A stretch of DNA of 64,000 bases, from contig NC_134569.1 of assembly GCF_050947875.1 (NCBI RefSeq), forward strand, positions 39,378,777 to 39,442,776. Reading direction: 5' to 3'. A program made the position numbers and the translations under genes. Within the stretch, counting starts at the first letter, position 1. The number at the start of each line of letters is the position of its first letter. Shown here piece by piece: positions 1-14,835 of this stretch. The notes beneath the pieces are model-generated. The model saw only the letters and a program-made list of their open reading frames with translations, was not told the origin of the DNA and did no database searches. Source of the DNA: Dermacentor variabilis (Eukaryota > Arthropoda > Arachnida > Ixodida > Ixodidae).

Positions 1-154
1 TAATTCACATAGAACATTTAGACGGCTTTAGCGATCGTAATTTGCTCCGACGCACCTTAAATATACTTTCTCCTGTTTCTAATATGTCACTGAAACAAAT
101 TCGCGATAATAATAAAGGAAATTACATTGTCATCACCACATTGCCAGCACCAGA

Positions 155-2540
155 CGCTAGAGTCATTTTACGACCGATCAGTTAAAGAAAATTCGTTAAT
201 GTTCAAGGAAAAGATGTCCTCGTTAATTGACATACATTCCTAGCATTAAAATTAGTAATCATATATGGAATCCTAGGTTCACAGAAACTCTTAGGCGCAT
301 GAAGAATAAAAACAAAAGCGTCTGTACAAGTGCGCCAGGCGCTTAAGAACACCTTCATCATGGAGTGAATACAAAGCGTACCTTAAGTCATACTGCATTG
401 CCCTACGCACAGCAAAGGATAAGTACTTTTCTAACGACCTTCCACAATTACTCAAAAACAATCCATCAAGGTTTTGGAAAGCAATAGGCCCTGGTGAAGA
501 GAGCAACCACATTCTATTACACGATGACAACGCAGTCGCTCTTTCTAAGAGTGAGTGTGCAACGGTTTTCAATTCCTTTTTCACAACTGCGCTCACAAGT
601 GAGGATAGCTCAAATGTACCCTTCATACCTGATTTCGATCACGATTACATGGCACCGATAAACATCACGGTCGAGGGCATTGCTTCGTGAATAAACAACC
701 TTAAAGTGTCGTCTTCTTGTGGCATTGATGGAATCATCACCTCTCTTTCAAGCGTCATCCTGGTTCATATATTCAGGCAGTCCCTAATGTCTGGTATGCT
801 TCCTTCCGACTGGAAGATAGCAAAAGTTGTACCGATTTACAAAAATGGAAGTAAAAACTCGAGTGAAAATCAGAGGCCCACCTCGCTTACCTGCATTTGC
901 TGAAAAATGCTAGAACATGATATCGCTTCGCATATATATAACCATCTCGAATCTAACAGTTTCTTTTTCCGCAATTAACACGGTTTTACGAAAGGCTTTT
1001 TGTGCGAGACACAACTACTCGAATTTACAACAGATATCCATCTTAACATGAATCACTACTTACAGACTGACTGCTTATTCTTTCACTTTTTCGAAGCATT
1101 TGATCCTGTTGCACATTGCCGCCTCATGTCGAAATTATCTGCGTTAAAGTAGACTCCTGTACATTGTCATGGCTACGTAACTTTCTATCTAATCGAGAGC
1201 AATTTACCTCTGTTAATGACTTCAATTCCCCAATTCTAACGTTACTTCTGGTGCGCCACAAGGAAGCGTCCTTGGGCCTTTGTTTTTTCTAATCTATACA
1301 AATGATCCGCCTAACAAAAAATCGCCTTGCATTCGAATATTCGCCGATGATTGCATAATATACCGTCCAGTAACCAATAGTGATGATCATATAGCGCTCC
1401 AACGAGACCTGGAGATAGTAAACTAGTGGTGTACTACAGGGCTCAAGACACTAAACGCGTCAAAATGCGAAACAATGTATTTCACCCGTAAACCTGCTAA
1501 TTTTCAGTTTGTCTACCACATTAACGATAGTATTATATCCCCGACTACACAATATAAGTATCTTGGCGTGCTCCTTACACCTCGCCTATCATGGTCTAAG
1601 CACGTTACGTGCGTCTCTTCCAATGCATCCGGAACTTGCGCCGGAACTTGCGCAGCGTTCCATCTGCCTTGCGTAAAATAGCTTACTTAACGTTCGTGCG
1701 ATCCCAGCTTGAGTACGCGTCTCGCATTTGGTCTGCACACCAGCATCACCTAACTGAAGCGTTGGAAATAATTCAGAATAGGACAAGTTGTTTCGTTACT
1801 CATAATTACAGCGCCCAGTCTAGCGTAACGCAGATCAAAGCCGAACTATCGTTGCAGTCGTTGAGTACTCGCCGTGATATTTCATCGCTGTCATTATTCC
1901 ATAAATTCATTCACTCTGATGGATTATCTCTACCATGCTTGAAGCACCACGTCTTCACATCACGCAGATTGCACAATAATTTCAGGTATGTCCGCGTATA
2001 TGGAGCGACACAAGCATTCAACTTTTCACCACTTCCTCGTGCTATCCGTCTCTGGAACAGCTTTCCGAATAGCATTGCGTCGTTCAGAAATCATGATACC
2101 TTTTGCAGTAATTTGGTCAAACATATTTCCCTACACTGTGCGTAAGGTTGAGTTAGTACACGGGCACTTATCAATTTCATTACGTTTACGTTTTCAATGT
2201 ATTGGCACGCGTTATGCCATGTGTTTGTTTTCTGTTGTTTTTAACAATACGCTGCGTATAACGTCTCAACGCAAAGTATCTTGCCACTTTTATGTAATAC
2301 TTTTTGCTGTTCTTCCTGTTTTTATGCAATGCTTATCTGTTGAATCCTTTTTTTCTTTTTCTTTTTGACATGTTTCTGTGCATATGTAAATTTCATCGTT
2401 TTGTGCCATTGTTTGAATCCCTTTAGCCATCGATATCTTTTTACCGATTGTATATCGTGTGATAAACTGTACCATATGCCCCCCTCACGCTATACCTCTT
2501 CGTAGGCCTGTGAGGTCTTTCTAAATAAAAGGAAATAATA
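155..2540 (+). mobile_element. Decayed CR1/Jockey-like LINE, copy A (ORF2 linker, RT, 3' UTR)
   Basis: A forward reading across several frames follows a non-LTR retrotransposon ORF2. From about 155 comes the linker after the endonuclease (SFYDRSVKENSLMFKEK), then NNPSRFWKAI near 460-490. The RT follows, with CGIDGI and PSDWKIAKVVPIYKNGS at 720-850, GAPQGSVLGPLFFLIYTND near 1250-1310 and the catalytic FADDC block near 1340. The RT thumb (KYLGVLLTPRLSW) lies near 1555-1600 and a C-terminal domain follows to 2145. In-frame stops (for example near 688 and 901) and several frameshifts show that it is dead. The stretch 2146-2540 is a 3' UTR ending in AATAAA-rich sequence. Bases 1-154 may hold endonuclease remnants, which I could not confirm. 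The clade call (CR1/L2/Jockey group, no RNase H) is from motif resemblance only. Confidence 0.85.
1609..2145 (+). pseudogene. LINE copy A ORF2 C-terminal fragment (178 aa)
   Basis: This is the longest intact frame of LINE copy A. It reads through the end of the RT thumb (FVRSQLEYASRIWSAHQ at residues about 30-46) into the C-terminal domain shared by tick CR1-like elements (IIQNRTSCFVTHNYSAQSSV, then LSLQSLSTRRDISSLSLFHK). It overlaps a shorter frame at 1475-1681 that holds the preceding part, so a frameshift separates them near 1610-1680. The frame ends with a stop at the start of the 3' UTR, as expected for the native terminus. The first Met is not a real start. Confidence 0.75.
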
Positions 2541-2956
2541 AGTTATAGGCTGTATTAACTCTCTTAATAACGAGTCATGATGCAATGCCAATAAATGTCT
2601 CAAAATTGCATAATTTTATTACGATCCGCAGGATACTACACTGAAAAAGAGCCAATGTAATACCGAGATGAGTTGTGAATTTTCTACTGAGTGCTCATAA
2701 TTAGGAGTAAATACATATCGGCAATTATAAAGTCAGGTTTGTCGCATTTTTCTCTTGGTACAAATGATTGAATCACCGCCTCAAAGTACGTGGACAAGTT
2801 GACTATGGGTTACCTAAATAAAAGCGCGACAAAGAATCAATGACTTAAGTCAATGAGCAAGCGCAAAACTTCGAGAGTTTATTCTGCGAGTGTGCGTGGA
2901 ATGTGTCAAACAGCAAAATTTCTTTTCAAATAATACAAACAGAAGCGTCGTTACGG

Positions 2957-3090
<134 letters not shown>

Positions 3091-3440
3091 GGCGAGCCAC
3101 GTTGCCTATGAAGATGCTTCAATTTGCCCGCAGCTCAAGATCCTTTGCTATTCCTTGCCACGACTAGGGGCAGAACTGACACAAAGAAAACATCGTACAC
3201 GCTATGATAGAAGTGGTCAGTAAATAACACTTCCTGCAATAACAAAACAGCCACTCGTTCCTTGAGAGGAGGTTAAGTACAAGCCAGAAACGATGTCATC
3301 AAACTTATAACTGCTATCGTGTCAGAAGTTCTGGCGCATATCATCAATATTCTATTCGTCACCGTTGTGTTTTCAGTACGGATGAAAATTGTCAAGGTGT
3401 TGCTATTTAGAAATTGAAGTGACAAGCACAGAATAGAAGA

Positions 3441-3785
3441 GAGAGAGAGAGGGGGTTAAGAAGGAAAGGCAGGGAGGCTAACCATATTGAGTCCAGTTTG
3501 CTTAGGTGTAGAACTTAGGTGTAGAATGTCTATAGTCGGGCACTCAAGTCTGTTGCCTTCAGGTAGTGAAAAAGCGCTCGAACTGCTTTCCGGGCTAATG
3601 AACTGTGAGGCCAGGCTCCCAAGATCTTCGCTTCCGTAAATGGCCTGTCATCCAGTCAATTCAAGGCACACTGGAGAGTCTCACGTTGTTTAACGAAGCG
3701 AGAACAGTGGCACAGAAGATGACTGATGGTCTCTTCATACTTGCGCTTAGCGTAGTTTGGTGAATCGAACAGAATAGAAAACTTC
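3441..3785 (-). mobile_element. I-like LINE 3' end (RNase H-side C-terminus)
   Basis: The minus strand encodes the terminal zinc-knuckle region common to I/R1-group LINEs of ticks. The order is EETISHLLCHCSRFVKQRET, then after one stop LDDRPFTEAKILGAWPH and ARKAVRALFHYLKATDLSARL, and a stop. The 3' UTR then runs toward 3441 and ends in a CT-rich tail on that strand (read as agagagag on the plus strand). Only the last ~110 codons survive. The upstream end is cut off at about 3786, where a plus-strand RT fragment of a different LINE begins, so the two fragments abut tail-away. Confidence 0.75.
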
Positions 3786-3786
3786 C

Positions 3787-5000
3787 ATGCAATTTCGGTG
3801 CTACCGTTCATCAGCAATATACCCGAAAAAATATTCGCGAGGCGCCTTAATGACTTCTTGGACGAGCACAACATTCCTTGTCAGCGCCAATTTGGTTTTA
3901 GAAAAGGCATTTTCCACACTAACTGCAGTCTTAACATTTACAGACATAATTAGAAGATCAATAGACATGGGTTATCTCGCGGTGGGATCATTCATAGATT
4001 TTGCGAAAGCTTTCGATTCTCTTAACTATTCTATATTGAACAATAAATTGATTCGTTACGGAATTGATGGCATAATTTTAACGTTAATTCGCAATTACTT
4101 AGAAGATCGGCAACAAATTGCTCAACTAGGAGATTTTCAGTCCAACAACAGCCTTATTAACCTCGGCGTTCCCCAAGGGTCAATACAGCTTGCGTGTGCT
4201 ACCCCTGTACTCTATGCAGACGATACTAGCCTTGTAATGGCTGACCGCGAGGAATGCAACCTAATTATTAAGCTTAACGCTGAATTAGAAATTTTGCACC
4301 GTTGGTGCACATTGACACCTTAAGCGAACGAAGATAGTTTTTACGTTATTTCACTCTAAAAAAAGAAAGATAAACGAATGTTCATTCAGACGTTATTTAC
4401 CAGAATCATTTTATAAAACTACATAGTGAGACAGAATTTCTTGGTGTTACTATCAATAACCTCTTAAAATTCCGTCTTCATGTAATTCATAAGGTTTCAT
4501 ATGGCTTGCATGTGCTCTGGAAATCGCGAAGCTATTTCGCCCCAGGCGTACTTATCAACCTTAACTACGAATTTGTTCACTCTCGCATCAATTACTGCAT
4601 AGCGATCTGTGGTTACACATACAAAACTCGTGTGTCACGGGTGTTTGCACATAAAAAAGAACTCTTCGCATTATAGCACCCTTCAATACGCATATTCAGA
4701 GTGAAGGCTCGTTTGAAAACCTGAACATCTTCAACATTTACGATTTGACAATATACAACACCGCCTCCGTCGTGCATCAAATATTTTTGAAAAACTAGCC
4801 TTGACAGCGCTCTCGCTTCGCTGCTGGGAACGAACAGCACTGTCGTTTTTTATTGCCTAAGGTAAATACTAATTACGGTAGCTCTACACTACAGTTTACA
4901 GGTATCTCAGTTTGGAATTGCCTTCATAGTAACCTAACCACTCCAAGAACATTGCATACATTTCTTTAAAAATTAAAAGCCCTCACTTATTGGCAAAGCG
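3787..5000 (+). mobile_element. CR1-like LINE RT fragment, 5' truncated
   Basis: The similarity starts inside the first RT block (ISVLPFISNIPEKIFARRLN, then HNIPCQRQFGFRKG), where an upstream frame shifts near 3900. The palm domain follows: FIDFAKAFDSLNYSILNNKL at about 3990-4045, LGVPQGSI near 4165, and the catalytic LYADDTSL at about 4211-4234. The thumb (EFLGVTINNLLKFR) and C-terminal region (NYEFVHSRINYCIAICGY) continue in broken frames to about 4985. Premature stops occur from 4321 on. The sequence between GVPQGSI and YADD is shortened, so the intervening RT residues are deleted. It is clearly non-functional. 5000-5280 may be its 3' UTR but has no diagnostic sequence. Confidence 0.8.
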
Positions 5001-6530
5001 TAGCACTGGGCATGCTTGCACATATCCTCACTTTTTTTTTCGTGTGCAGACGTTTTTTGATGATGCAAAAAAAAAGAAAATTGTTAGAAAAATGTATAAC
5101 TTATGTGCGTATGTGTATTTTCTTGTTTTACTAATTTCAGCTACTTCTGCGTTATGTGATTTCACAGCATAAAATATCAGCTGCCATAGAAGTGTTCTTT
5201 TTTTTTTAATAACAATCGGTAGGGACCCTTTAAAAAATTTGTTGGATTCCAAAAGTCTGTATCTTGTAATTGCATACTTTATTTATGTTAAGTAAACTTT
5301 CAACATTTCAAGGCCACCCTGGTATTTCCGTGCCGCCTTGCCATGACATCAATATCTTAGACAGCGTCTAGACTCCAGTCTAGTTAGTTAATTGCTTACC
5401 GCAAAAGACGGCCCACATTGCTTTTCTAAATGGACCTAGAACTCAATGTAACAATATTGAAAAAAAATGCTTTTCTTGCTCCAAAGCGCCCTAAGTGTGA
5501 GAAAACGCTTTAAAATCTTTGACGTCCCACAAACGAAGCAACGCTGAGAAATCTGCGAGAAATAAAATTAAAAGTTTTAAACTGTTTGACTTCTGAACCA
5601 AACTAGGTTACTGCAAAAGCGGCGGGCACTGAGTGGTCGCAGGAACAGCGAAAGTAGTCACAAACATGTTTGCAAGTGCGTCGCAATAAAATCACGTATT
5701 ACCCATTAGCGAAGAACAACATTTCGGCGAAATTAATCTCCACAGGAGACGTGCAGCACATTTCGGCGACAAATTCGGCCCGGAACTATCGGCCCATGCG
5801 GCAGAGAAACGTGACACAGCGCTGCCACCCACCACAGCGTCTAATCCTCCAGACGACAGAAAGCTCTCTTGCGACAGCAAGTGCCCTTAGCGGAGAAAGT
5901 CAAGAGTACGAAAAGAAGTGAAAGAGCCAAAGAGAACCAGTCGCTTAAAAACGGGAGAAAAGGCCAAGTAAATCAGTTCAGTGCGGTATATGTTTGTACT
6001 ATATTCATATTTAGGTAGCATTTGTTTCGTTGCGTATATTCGCATAGAACAGAACGGGTGACCATTTCTGTTTCTTTTGATCTGTTCTGTCGTTCACTGA
6101 GTCTACTTATCTTTAGTGTCCCTTCAATGGTTTTCATGTCGGCTAAAAGATGGTGGAAAAAAAAAGATGAGTCAGACACGTACGATCTTGCAGAATCACA
6201 ACCCAATCAATTTCAAGCGTAGCTGTTTCTTTTGTACAGACAGCGTTGATTCAAACCGACCTCTTGGCTTCTCTCATAATATATATATATATATATCTCT
6301 CTCTCTTTCCGCTAAGTTTGATCTAGGTTGCGTTCACAGTTCCACCAGGGCAGTGGGATAAATATTTCATTATTAGTACAACAGAAATACAACGCTCCGG
6401 ATTGCTTTAACACGTAATTTACTGCTAATCTCGTAATTAGTCCACACATTTTGAATCTCGCCTAGACATTACCCATAACCTGTCTCTAATTATAAAATAT
6501 ACAAATGATGTTCCTTGTTTAGTTCACCGA
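5001..6530. other. Unassigned DNA
   Basis: AT-rich, with homopolymer runs and one short (AT)n(CT)n tract at about 6279-6308. Frames of 60-90 codons exist on both strands, but none shows a domain, a repeated family motif or splice-flanked structure that I can support. Confidence 0.5.
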
Positions 6531-6566
6531 GGGCACCAGCGAAACCTGTAGGTTTCGCTGGTGCCC
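6531..6566. repeat. Perfect 16-bp inverted repeat with TGTA loop
   Basis: GGGCACCAGCGAAACC at 6531-6546 is followed by TGTA and then by its exact reverse complement at 6551-6566. No mismatch is present in the 16-bp arms, and the flanks do not continue the symmetry. It sits in otherwise unassigned DNA. It could form a strong hairpin or cruciform, or mark a template-switch event; function is unknown. Confidence 0.9.
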
Positions 6567-8289
6567 GCGATTTCGCCTTCGCGCAACCCACAACGTGATC
6601 CTTATTTCTGCCAAATATGAAGTTTGTATGCATTTCCTTCGTGAAACCGAGAAATATGGCGTGAAGTAATCGTATAACGCTTTCGAGCTCTTGCTAGAAG
6701 AACTGCGCACGAAGGCTGTAATAAATCCACATGCATTTAGGTTGGCGTACAAATTTATTATCGACGCCTGGTGACACACCCCTGATCTCAACTCGAAGGA
6801 GGATCAGGCGGAACAATTGCCGGCTATGTATGCCAGGCTAACCCCGCCTGCTTCAACAGCACCACCGCCACTACCACCACCTACAAATTTATTATAATAG
6901 CGCTCTCCCCGTTTTCGCTATATGCGATCTCAGTCGCATTTGCAGTTACGCTAGGGCATCGTTCTCAATCTTGCGCCACTCGTAAAGTACACTGATAGCG
7001 GTACAGAGTGCTTGAGAACTTAATGTATTGCAAAGACCGCAATTAACTCGAACACCTACATTTTTTCTACAGATTACCCAGAATATATTCCTTACTTTCG
7101 CCAAATATGATCAAGTTGTCTTTTAAATTCGCCGAGGACATTGAAGAAACCAACTAAGAAACCCTTTTGACGCATAAACATAATGAAAAAAAAACAAGGT
7201 TTCAGTAATTATTTGCGAAGCTTCTTCTTAAGCTGGCAACGTGAAAGCTTCGCCACATATTAAACTTTATTTTCCCTTATTTTCACTTAATTCGAAGTTG
7301 TCATCTTGCAGAGTTGTTTTCGGATTTCCGGAAACATTGCGCATACCGGCGGTATGACACTGTGGAATGCTCGAATACGTAACTTTCTACAAAAGGTATA
7401 ATTAACCTTCTCGGGTTAACCAGTTAACGTTCGTCACTCATAACATACATAACACATGGCCCCCATTTTCTGCAATTAGGAAATTTCTGCCATTTCCAGT
7501 CTTTTCATAAACATGGAATACCTTTTTAAGCGTTGCTTATAGCGCTTCTGAACTGTCAAAAAACGAGGCTTTATTCATTTTCATTGAACAATTACTTGAC
7601 ACACACACACTTCAAAATCTGCTTGCACAATGCCCCTAATATATCCCACATTTCCTTAAAGTATAAGCTTTGTGAATGATACAGTTTTCTTTAGAAAACC
7701 GGGAAAACTGAACATAACGTCTGTCAGCGCTTCTAGTGGCATTAACAGCTTCGCTGTAAGAAGTGGGGAGAAAATAAAATATAATGAGGAGAGCGTTCCT
7801 TATTTTGTTCTTGTTTTTTTCTAAAGCACTTTCACTTCTTTTTCTCTGTCTCTCTCATTCTTAATCTTTTACGCAGCGCTGTCCACGCTGCAGTATTGAT
7901 GTCAGTGGAGCAGAGCGCGCGCATAATGCGGACGCGTGCCCTGAATAGTAGACCGCCAGTGAAGGCTATTGGTACGCGCTGTCACGATTAACAAAGAGCG
8001 GCGCCAGGCAATGTCAATTTTTTGTGGCGCATTTAGCGAACCCTGTACCGCAAAGGTCACCTCCGCATCGCGCCCTGTTGACCCGTCGAGCAACTCCGAC
8101 GCTTCACAAGGTCCCGGATCACTGTCGAAAAATATTGCACTAATTGCTCATCACTGGATGGCCTCTCGTTTAACAAAATTTCCACATGGGCACTTTGATC
8201 CATGCTGTCTACCTCGGCTTTTTTTTACGCTGTGTATTAATGTCGGCGTTGCCGAAACGGACAAGAAAAATATGCTGTTTGCACCATTT
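6567..8289. other. Unassigned DNA with weak internal similarity
   Basis: Two stretches resemble each other: a TTTCTGCCAAATATGA-type segment near 6605-6620 and a TTTCGCCAAATATGA-type segment near 7097-7111, each near a CGCCGAGG or CACCGAGG motif. This suggests old dispersed repeats. A run of CCACCG/CACCAC trinucleotides lies at about 6859-6884. 7900-8250 is slightly GC-richer and holds a 142-codon frame with no recognisable domain. Confidence 0.4.
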
Positions 8290-9190
8290 TTGCTAAAGTG
8301 TCAACTCTGTGTCACATGCATGATTATGACAATGGAAGTATACACATTTATGCTGACAGTTCAACAACTTCGTCAGGATCAACATACACATTTGTAATTC
8401 CATTCCTCGAAATAAGCCAAAGTTGTGCTTTTTTACGCGGGACATCCTCAGTGGTTGCAGAGCTCCATGTAACACTATTGGCCACTGAATTCATTCAAGC
8501 AAAGGAAAAACCTGCTGTGGAGTTATTTCTAACGAATTCGAAGCCGGCTCTTCAATCCTTGCGGGGCTTCTGTGAGCGTGATTCTAACTCAATGATGGCT
8601 TATCAGATTTCCGTTGAAGAAGCTACAGCTAGGTTGTCAGGCCATCAAACGAAGCCGCGATAAACTACTGGACATGTCGCATTGTATATCAGGAAACACT
8701 GAAGCCGCCAAAATGGCTAGAGACGCACATCATTTCATTCTTGCCACGCTATCCCAATCGACGAGGACTGATGCTAACACAAAAACGAAACAATTATGCA
8801 ACTCTATAACACAAGTTCACCGATTCGACGCCAATTCTGTGGACTGTCTTGTGTATACAGTTGACCCCATTTACAGATGCAGTTCTTTGCTGGTGCTTGC
8901 CGTCAGATAGATTATTTCATTGCATCAGGTTGGAAGTGACGCATGTCAAGGTAGATTCGGTATGGTATACGTCATTCAGTTGTGCCTTGTTGCACTTGCA
9001 TCCATTCATCGGAGAACGCAGAACACGTTTTAATAAGCCGCCCTAACTTTGAACAGCATATATGTGCCTTAAAGGCAACATTGATGACTCTTGATAATCG
9101 AAAACAGCGATTAGCTCTGAAAGGCTTATTAACCTTCTTTACGGAACATGACATTGTATCTTTGTATGAACATATTGTATGTCCTTGAGT
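8290..9190 (+). mobile_element. I-like LINE fragment: RNase H domain and C-terminus
   Basis: Three overlapping frames read through the RNase H domain that lies after the RT in I-group LINEs. The first acidic motif appears as IYADSS (family YTDGS) near 8352. The second is SSVVAELHVTLLATEF near 8450-8490. The third, normally FTDSK, is LTNSKPALQSL near 8530, so the catalytic Asp is replaced by Asn. ISGNTEAAKMARDAHH near 8688 corresponds to the family ISGNEAADKAA motif. The terminal zinc-knuckle is degraded (SSENAEHVLISRPNFEQH near 9010) and is followed by LALKGLLTFF near 9115. At least two frameshifts occur. The RT part is absent. Confidence 0.75.
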
Positions 9191-11399
9191 GCTATTGTCA
9201 TGTCGTAGCATTATGGGGGGGGGGGGGGGGGTGTAGAGATTTGTTTGTGTTTGATTGCAGAACTTGCAGAAAGGGCTGGTTTCTTTTTCTTCTATATCGA
9301 CTTTTTAAACACGTATATGAAATGTGCTTCTTTGCTGGAACTATTTTTATGTGCATAACACCTCGTGGTATCGTCCCTTGCTCATTGGACAATCGATTGT
9401 TTGCAGAAAAGCCGCCAGCACAATAGTCGCCAACCTTTCCAATTTCACCTGAATATATAACATCACACTGCATAGACGTCCCCTGAGAGATAATGTTAAG
9501 AACATAATCGCACGAGAGGAACGTTTAAGAACTAATAAGGCTATTTGACTTCCGACCCATACCAAGTGATCGATGATGTTGAGGCTGATGTGTGACAGAA
9601 ACAGTGCAAGTCGCGCGAGGTCGGCGATTAAACAAGTCAGTGTGACTAGCACGGTCACAGAACTGTTCACTCGTTTCAAAGGCAATACGAGACTGTAAGC
9701 CTAATGTTTTCACTGCAGTGCAACCTGAGAGGGATAGAAAACGTTTAATGATATCTGGAGAGGTTATCCTAGCGCCAGGCCTGGCATGATTCTCCAGGCG
9801 AGATGGTGAGGGTTGAAAGAAAGGGAATAAGATAAAAATACAAAAAGAAAGCACATACGCACACATACACTAACACAAATGCACTTGCACAAAAGTTCTT
9901 TACAGAGTCTCATTGAGGCTTGTATCCTCTCGGAATAAGGGCTTTAGTGGAGCGCAGTTCAGATCCCGGTCTTCGTCGCGGCCCAAGAACTTCCCGCAGC
10001 TGAATTGCGTGTCATGTCACATTTTTAAAACATTCGTTAGAACAACCGTTTAGGTTGTTAGGTGACCAAAAATACAAATTACGCTATTAGTGATCGCCAA
10101 CACCGCAGGTGGGACCTAATAGCATGCTGAACAAATGGATTCAGTCCCCTGGGTTCCTTGCGTCGATGCAGCATTTTCTCGTAACGAATACAAGTAGGTT
10201 TCTTCTGAAACACCACTAATCATGTGACGCCCTAAGACTTTGCAACAAGAAATGAAAATTAGAACCCTTTAATGATTTTTTTTTCTAGTTCACAAGTGGA
10301 GATGGCAGATTACCGAGGTTAGTGTTTAGGAGTCAAGAAATAATTATAGAATCTTTATGATGTCTTCGTACGCTTGTATGTGTCAATAGCTATCAGACGA
10401 GTGGTGAAAATAAAGACATCCACAGATGAAGCAGACAGGACGAGCGCTCATCCTGTGTGCTTCGCCCGTGTACGTTTTAATTTGCACCACTCGTCTAATA
10501 GCTACGTGTCCCCGACTAGCTCAAAAAGAAGTACTCCTAAGGGTTGATGAGCATTTCAATCGTCTCAAGGTGCAAGTTCTCGCGAACAAAGACGAACCAA
10601 AAACGGATCCAAGGAGAACGTGCGAGACAGACAAAGAAAGATAGAAAGACGGGAACAGCAAAATCTCCTTCGTCCAAGGTGCTTCCAGCAAACGCGTTTT
10701 GCATATAAGGAAAAAAGGCTTATCATAACTAGTCGCTCGATCGCTCAGCACTGCCTGCGCAAGTACAACATTCGGGGCTCGGCCCCACCAGTGTAAGGAA
10801 TGAGGACGATACATGATTGCGGAGAAAGAAGTTCCACAGGCATCGGAAACGACTCACTGCCGACAAAACTGCCGCGCCAACCGGGCGCCGCGACCTCTTC
10901 TTCTACAACCCTGTTTGCTCTAATTTGAATTGTGATTCTGCAACGTCAGATAAGTCTGCCATGATTTTTTCTTTCGTTCGATTTCAAAAACAAAGCCCGT
11001 AAGTAGCGGCTGCCGCACGCATACGAGGACCACAGAGTGTGCTTTTCGCTGCACTGAATTTTACTGATTTTAAAGTATTAATCTTTACGCTGCAGCGCAG
11101 GGCTCGAGCGGTCTATAGAAGTAAGTGTGGACAACCGTATGAGCCATAATCCTGCGAGAAATGTATCTCTACACTGCAGGTATGACGCATTTAGGTACTT
11201 TCTGGTTGCTTGTATGGCTTCGTCATAAGAGTGTAGTTGCTTCTCTGTCAAATTATTACAATTCAGGGAATACAGGAAAACAGGATGCGTTGACGACAGT
11301 AGTAGCACTGTTAGCGCAATCCTGCCACGCTTTCAACCACGGCACGTTAGAAAACATCATTGAGTTTCGTCATTGCTCTCGCAAAAGGGGACAAAAATA
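9191..11399. other. Unassigned DNA
   Basis: It begins with a G run at about 9213-9231. A short imperfect inverted repeat lies at 10387-10409 and 10484-10507 (arms share ACGAGTGGTG/CACCACTCGT), enclosing a second imperfect hairpin around CAGGACGAGCGC. This looks like a ~120-bp palindromic repeat. Several 60-110 codon frames show no domain. Nothing else is supportable. Confidence 0.45.
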
Positions 11400-11690
11400 T
11401 CGGGTACGCTGTGTCGGGGACGCAGCCGCAGTGTCGTACGCGTGAAACGTTTTGTGCGTGCTGACGAGGGTGTGTGGGCGCTATAGGGCACTGAAATGAC
11501 GTGACAAAATACGCAACCGACCTTTATTCATGCATTTACAAAACTTATGTGCAGAATTTATGATACAGTAAGGTAAAACGGTGGGGGTAGGGGGATAACA
11601 CCAGTATTATCTTGCAATCATGCTCGCGCCTTATTTGCAGTGGGCCCGCTCTGGTCGAAGTTCATGCGCGCGAATTGGCCTCCCCATGTC
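11400..11690 (+). repeat. Dispersed repeat, copy 1 (pairs with 21170-21410)
   Basis: The segment shares an ordered set of matches with 21170-21410 in the same orientation. The shared pieces include a GACGCAG-GCAGT start, AGGGTGTGTGGGC / AGGGTGTATGGGC, CACGTGACAAAATACGCAA / CACGTAACCAAATACACAA, a TGCATTTACAAAACTTA / TGCATGAGAAAGCTTA block, and a TTGCAATC-TGCTCGC / TTGCAATCGAGCTCAC block followed by a GTGG-CCCGCT segment. Divergence is high, so both are old copies of one interspersed element of unknown class. Confidence 0.6.
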
Positions 11691-11733
11691 TGGCTGCCCG
11701 AGTGTCTTCCCGCCATTTCTGTACCCTACACTA

Positions 11734-11992
11734 TTAAACAAACCTACACCCTTTGGGGTGTACATTTGCCACACAACAATAATCGTCATCTGTCTTGCTT
11801 GCGTTTCCTTTCTTGAAAACGCTGCGCTCGTTACTTTCCTATCGAGGATGCTCTGTTATGCTGATAATGCGCATGCCATTCGTAACTTGGAAGTACTAGG
11901 CTCGCAGCGCTAAAGAAAGGAAATGCGGACAAGACAGATAACGATTATTGCTGTGTGGCAAGATACGACCCAAAGGGTGTCATTTTGTTTAA
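11734..11992. mobile_element. Foldback element with ~105-bp inverted arms
   Basis: The left arm (11734-11839) and right arm (11889-11992) are near-complementary along their whole length, with a ~49-bp loop. Matching parts include TTAAACAAA at the ends, ACACCCTTTGGG, GCCACACA-CAATAATCG, ATCTGTCTTG and TTTCCTTTCTT. It has the form of a non-autonomous TIR/foldback element (MITE). No transposase and no clear direct duplication is visible: the TTA/TAA ends are themselves inverted. Superfamily is not assigned. Confidence 0.8.
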
Positions 11993-14337
<2,345 letters not shown>

Positions 14338-14835
14338 CGTATCATAAACAGCCGACAAACACACCGAAGTGCAAAGACCTCCAACAGGCCAAGTACTTTC
14401 CTCCAAGAAAAACTCGTACGTATAGAGTGGAGGTGTCTGGCTATCACCGTTTCGTTTCACGCGGCTCGACTCGAAAACTTCGACGATGGAAACGCCCTCG
14501 CTAAAGCTTTGTCAAGGATTCTGTGCGCAATCGTGAGCAACGTACCGGTTGCCCTTTTATGTATCCGTCCCGCACTACTACTGCACTACGTTTTATTCGG
14601 AGGTCTCTCTATATTGCGTTTCGGCGACAGAAAGCCTAAAGGCGGGACTGCAGCTCACTGGTATCCTTGGTGTACAGTACTCGTTAATATTTTTTTCCTG
14701 CTCTCTTCGCGTTGATTATTGTCGCCAGGATTGTGTGTTTGAAATTCGTTTATATTGCCCGGAGGGCTAACTTCCACATTTTTCTGCGCTGAAGATTGAA
14801 AAAGTAAAGTATCCTTGAAAAGAAAGGTAAAAAAA

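Noticed and set aside
291..626. 111-codon minus-strand frame
   Set aside because: It is antisense to the LINE copy A pre-RT region, which reads coherently on the plus strand.
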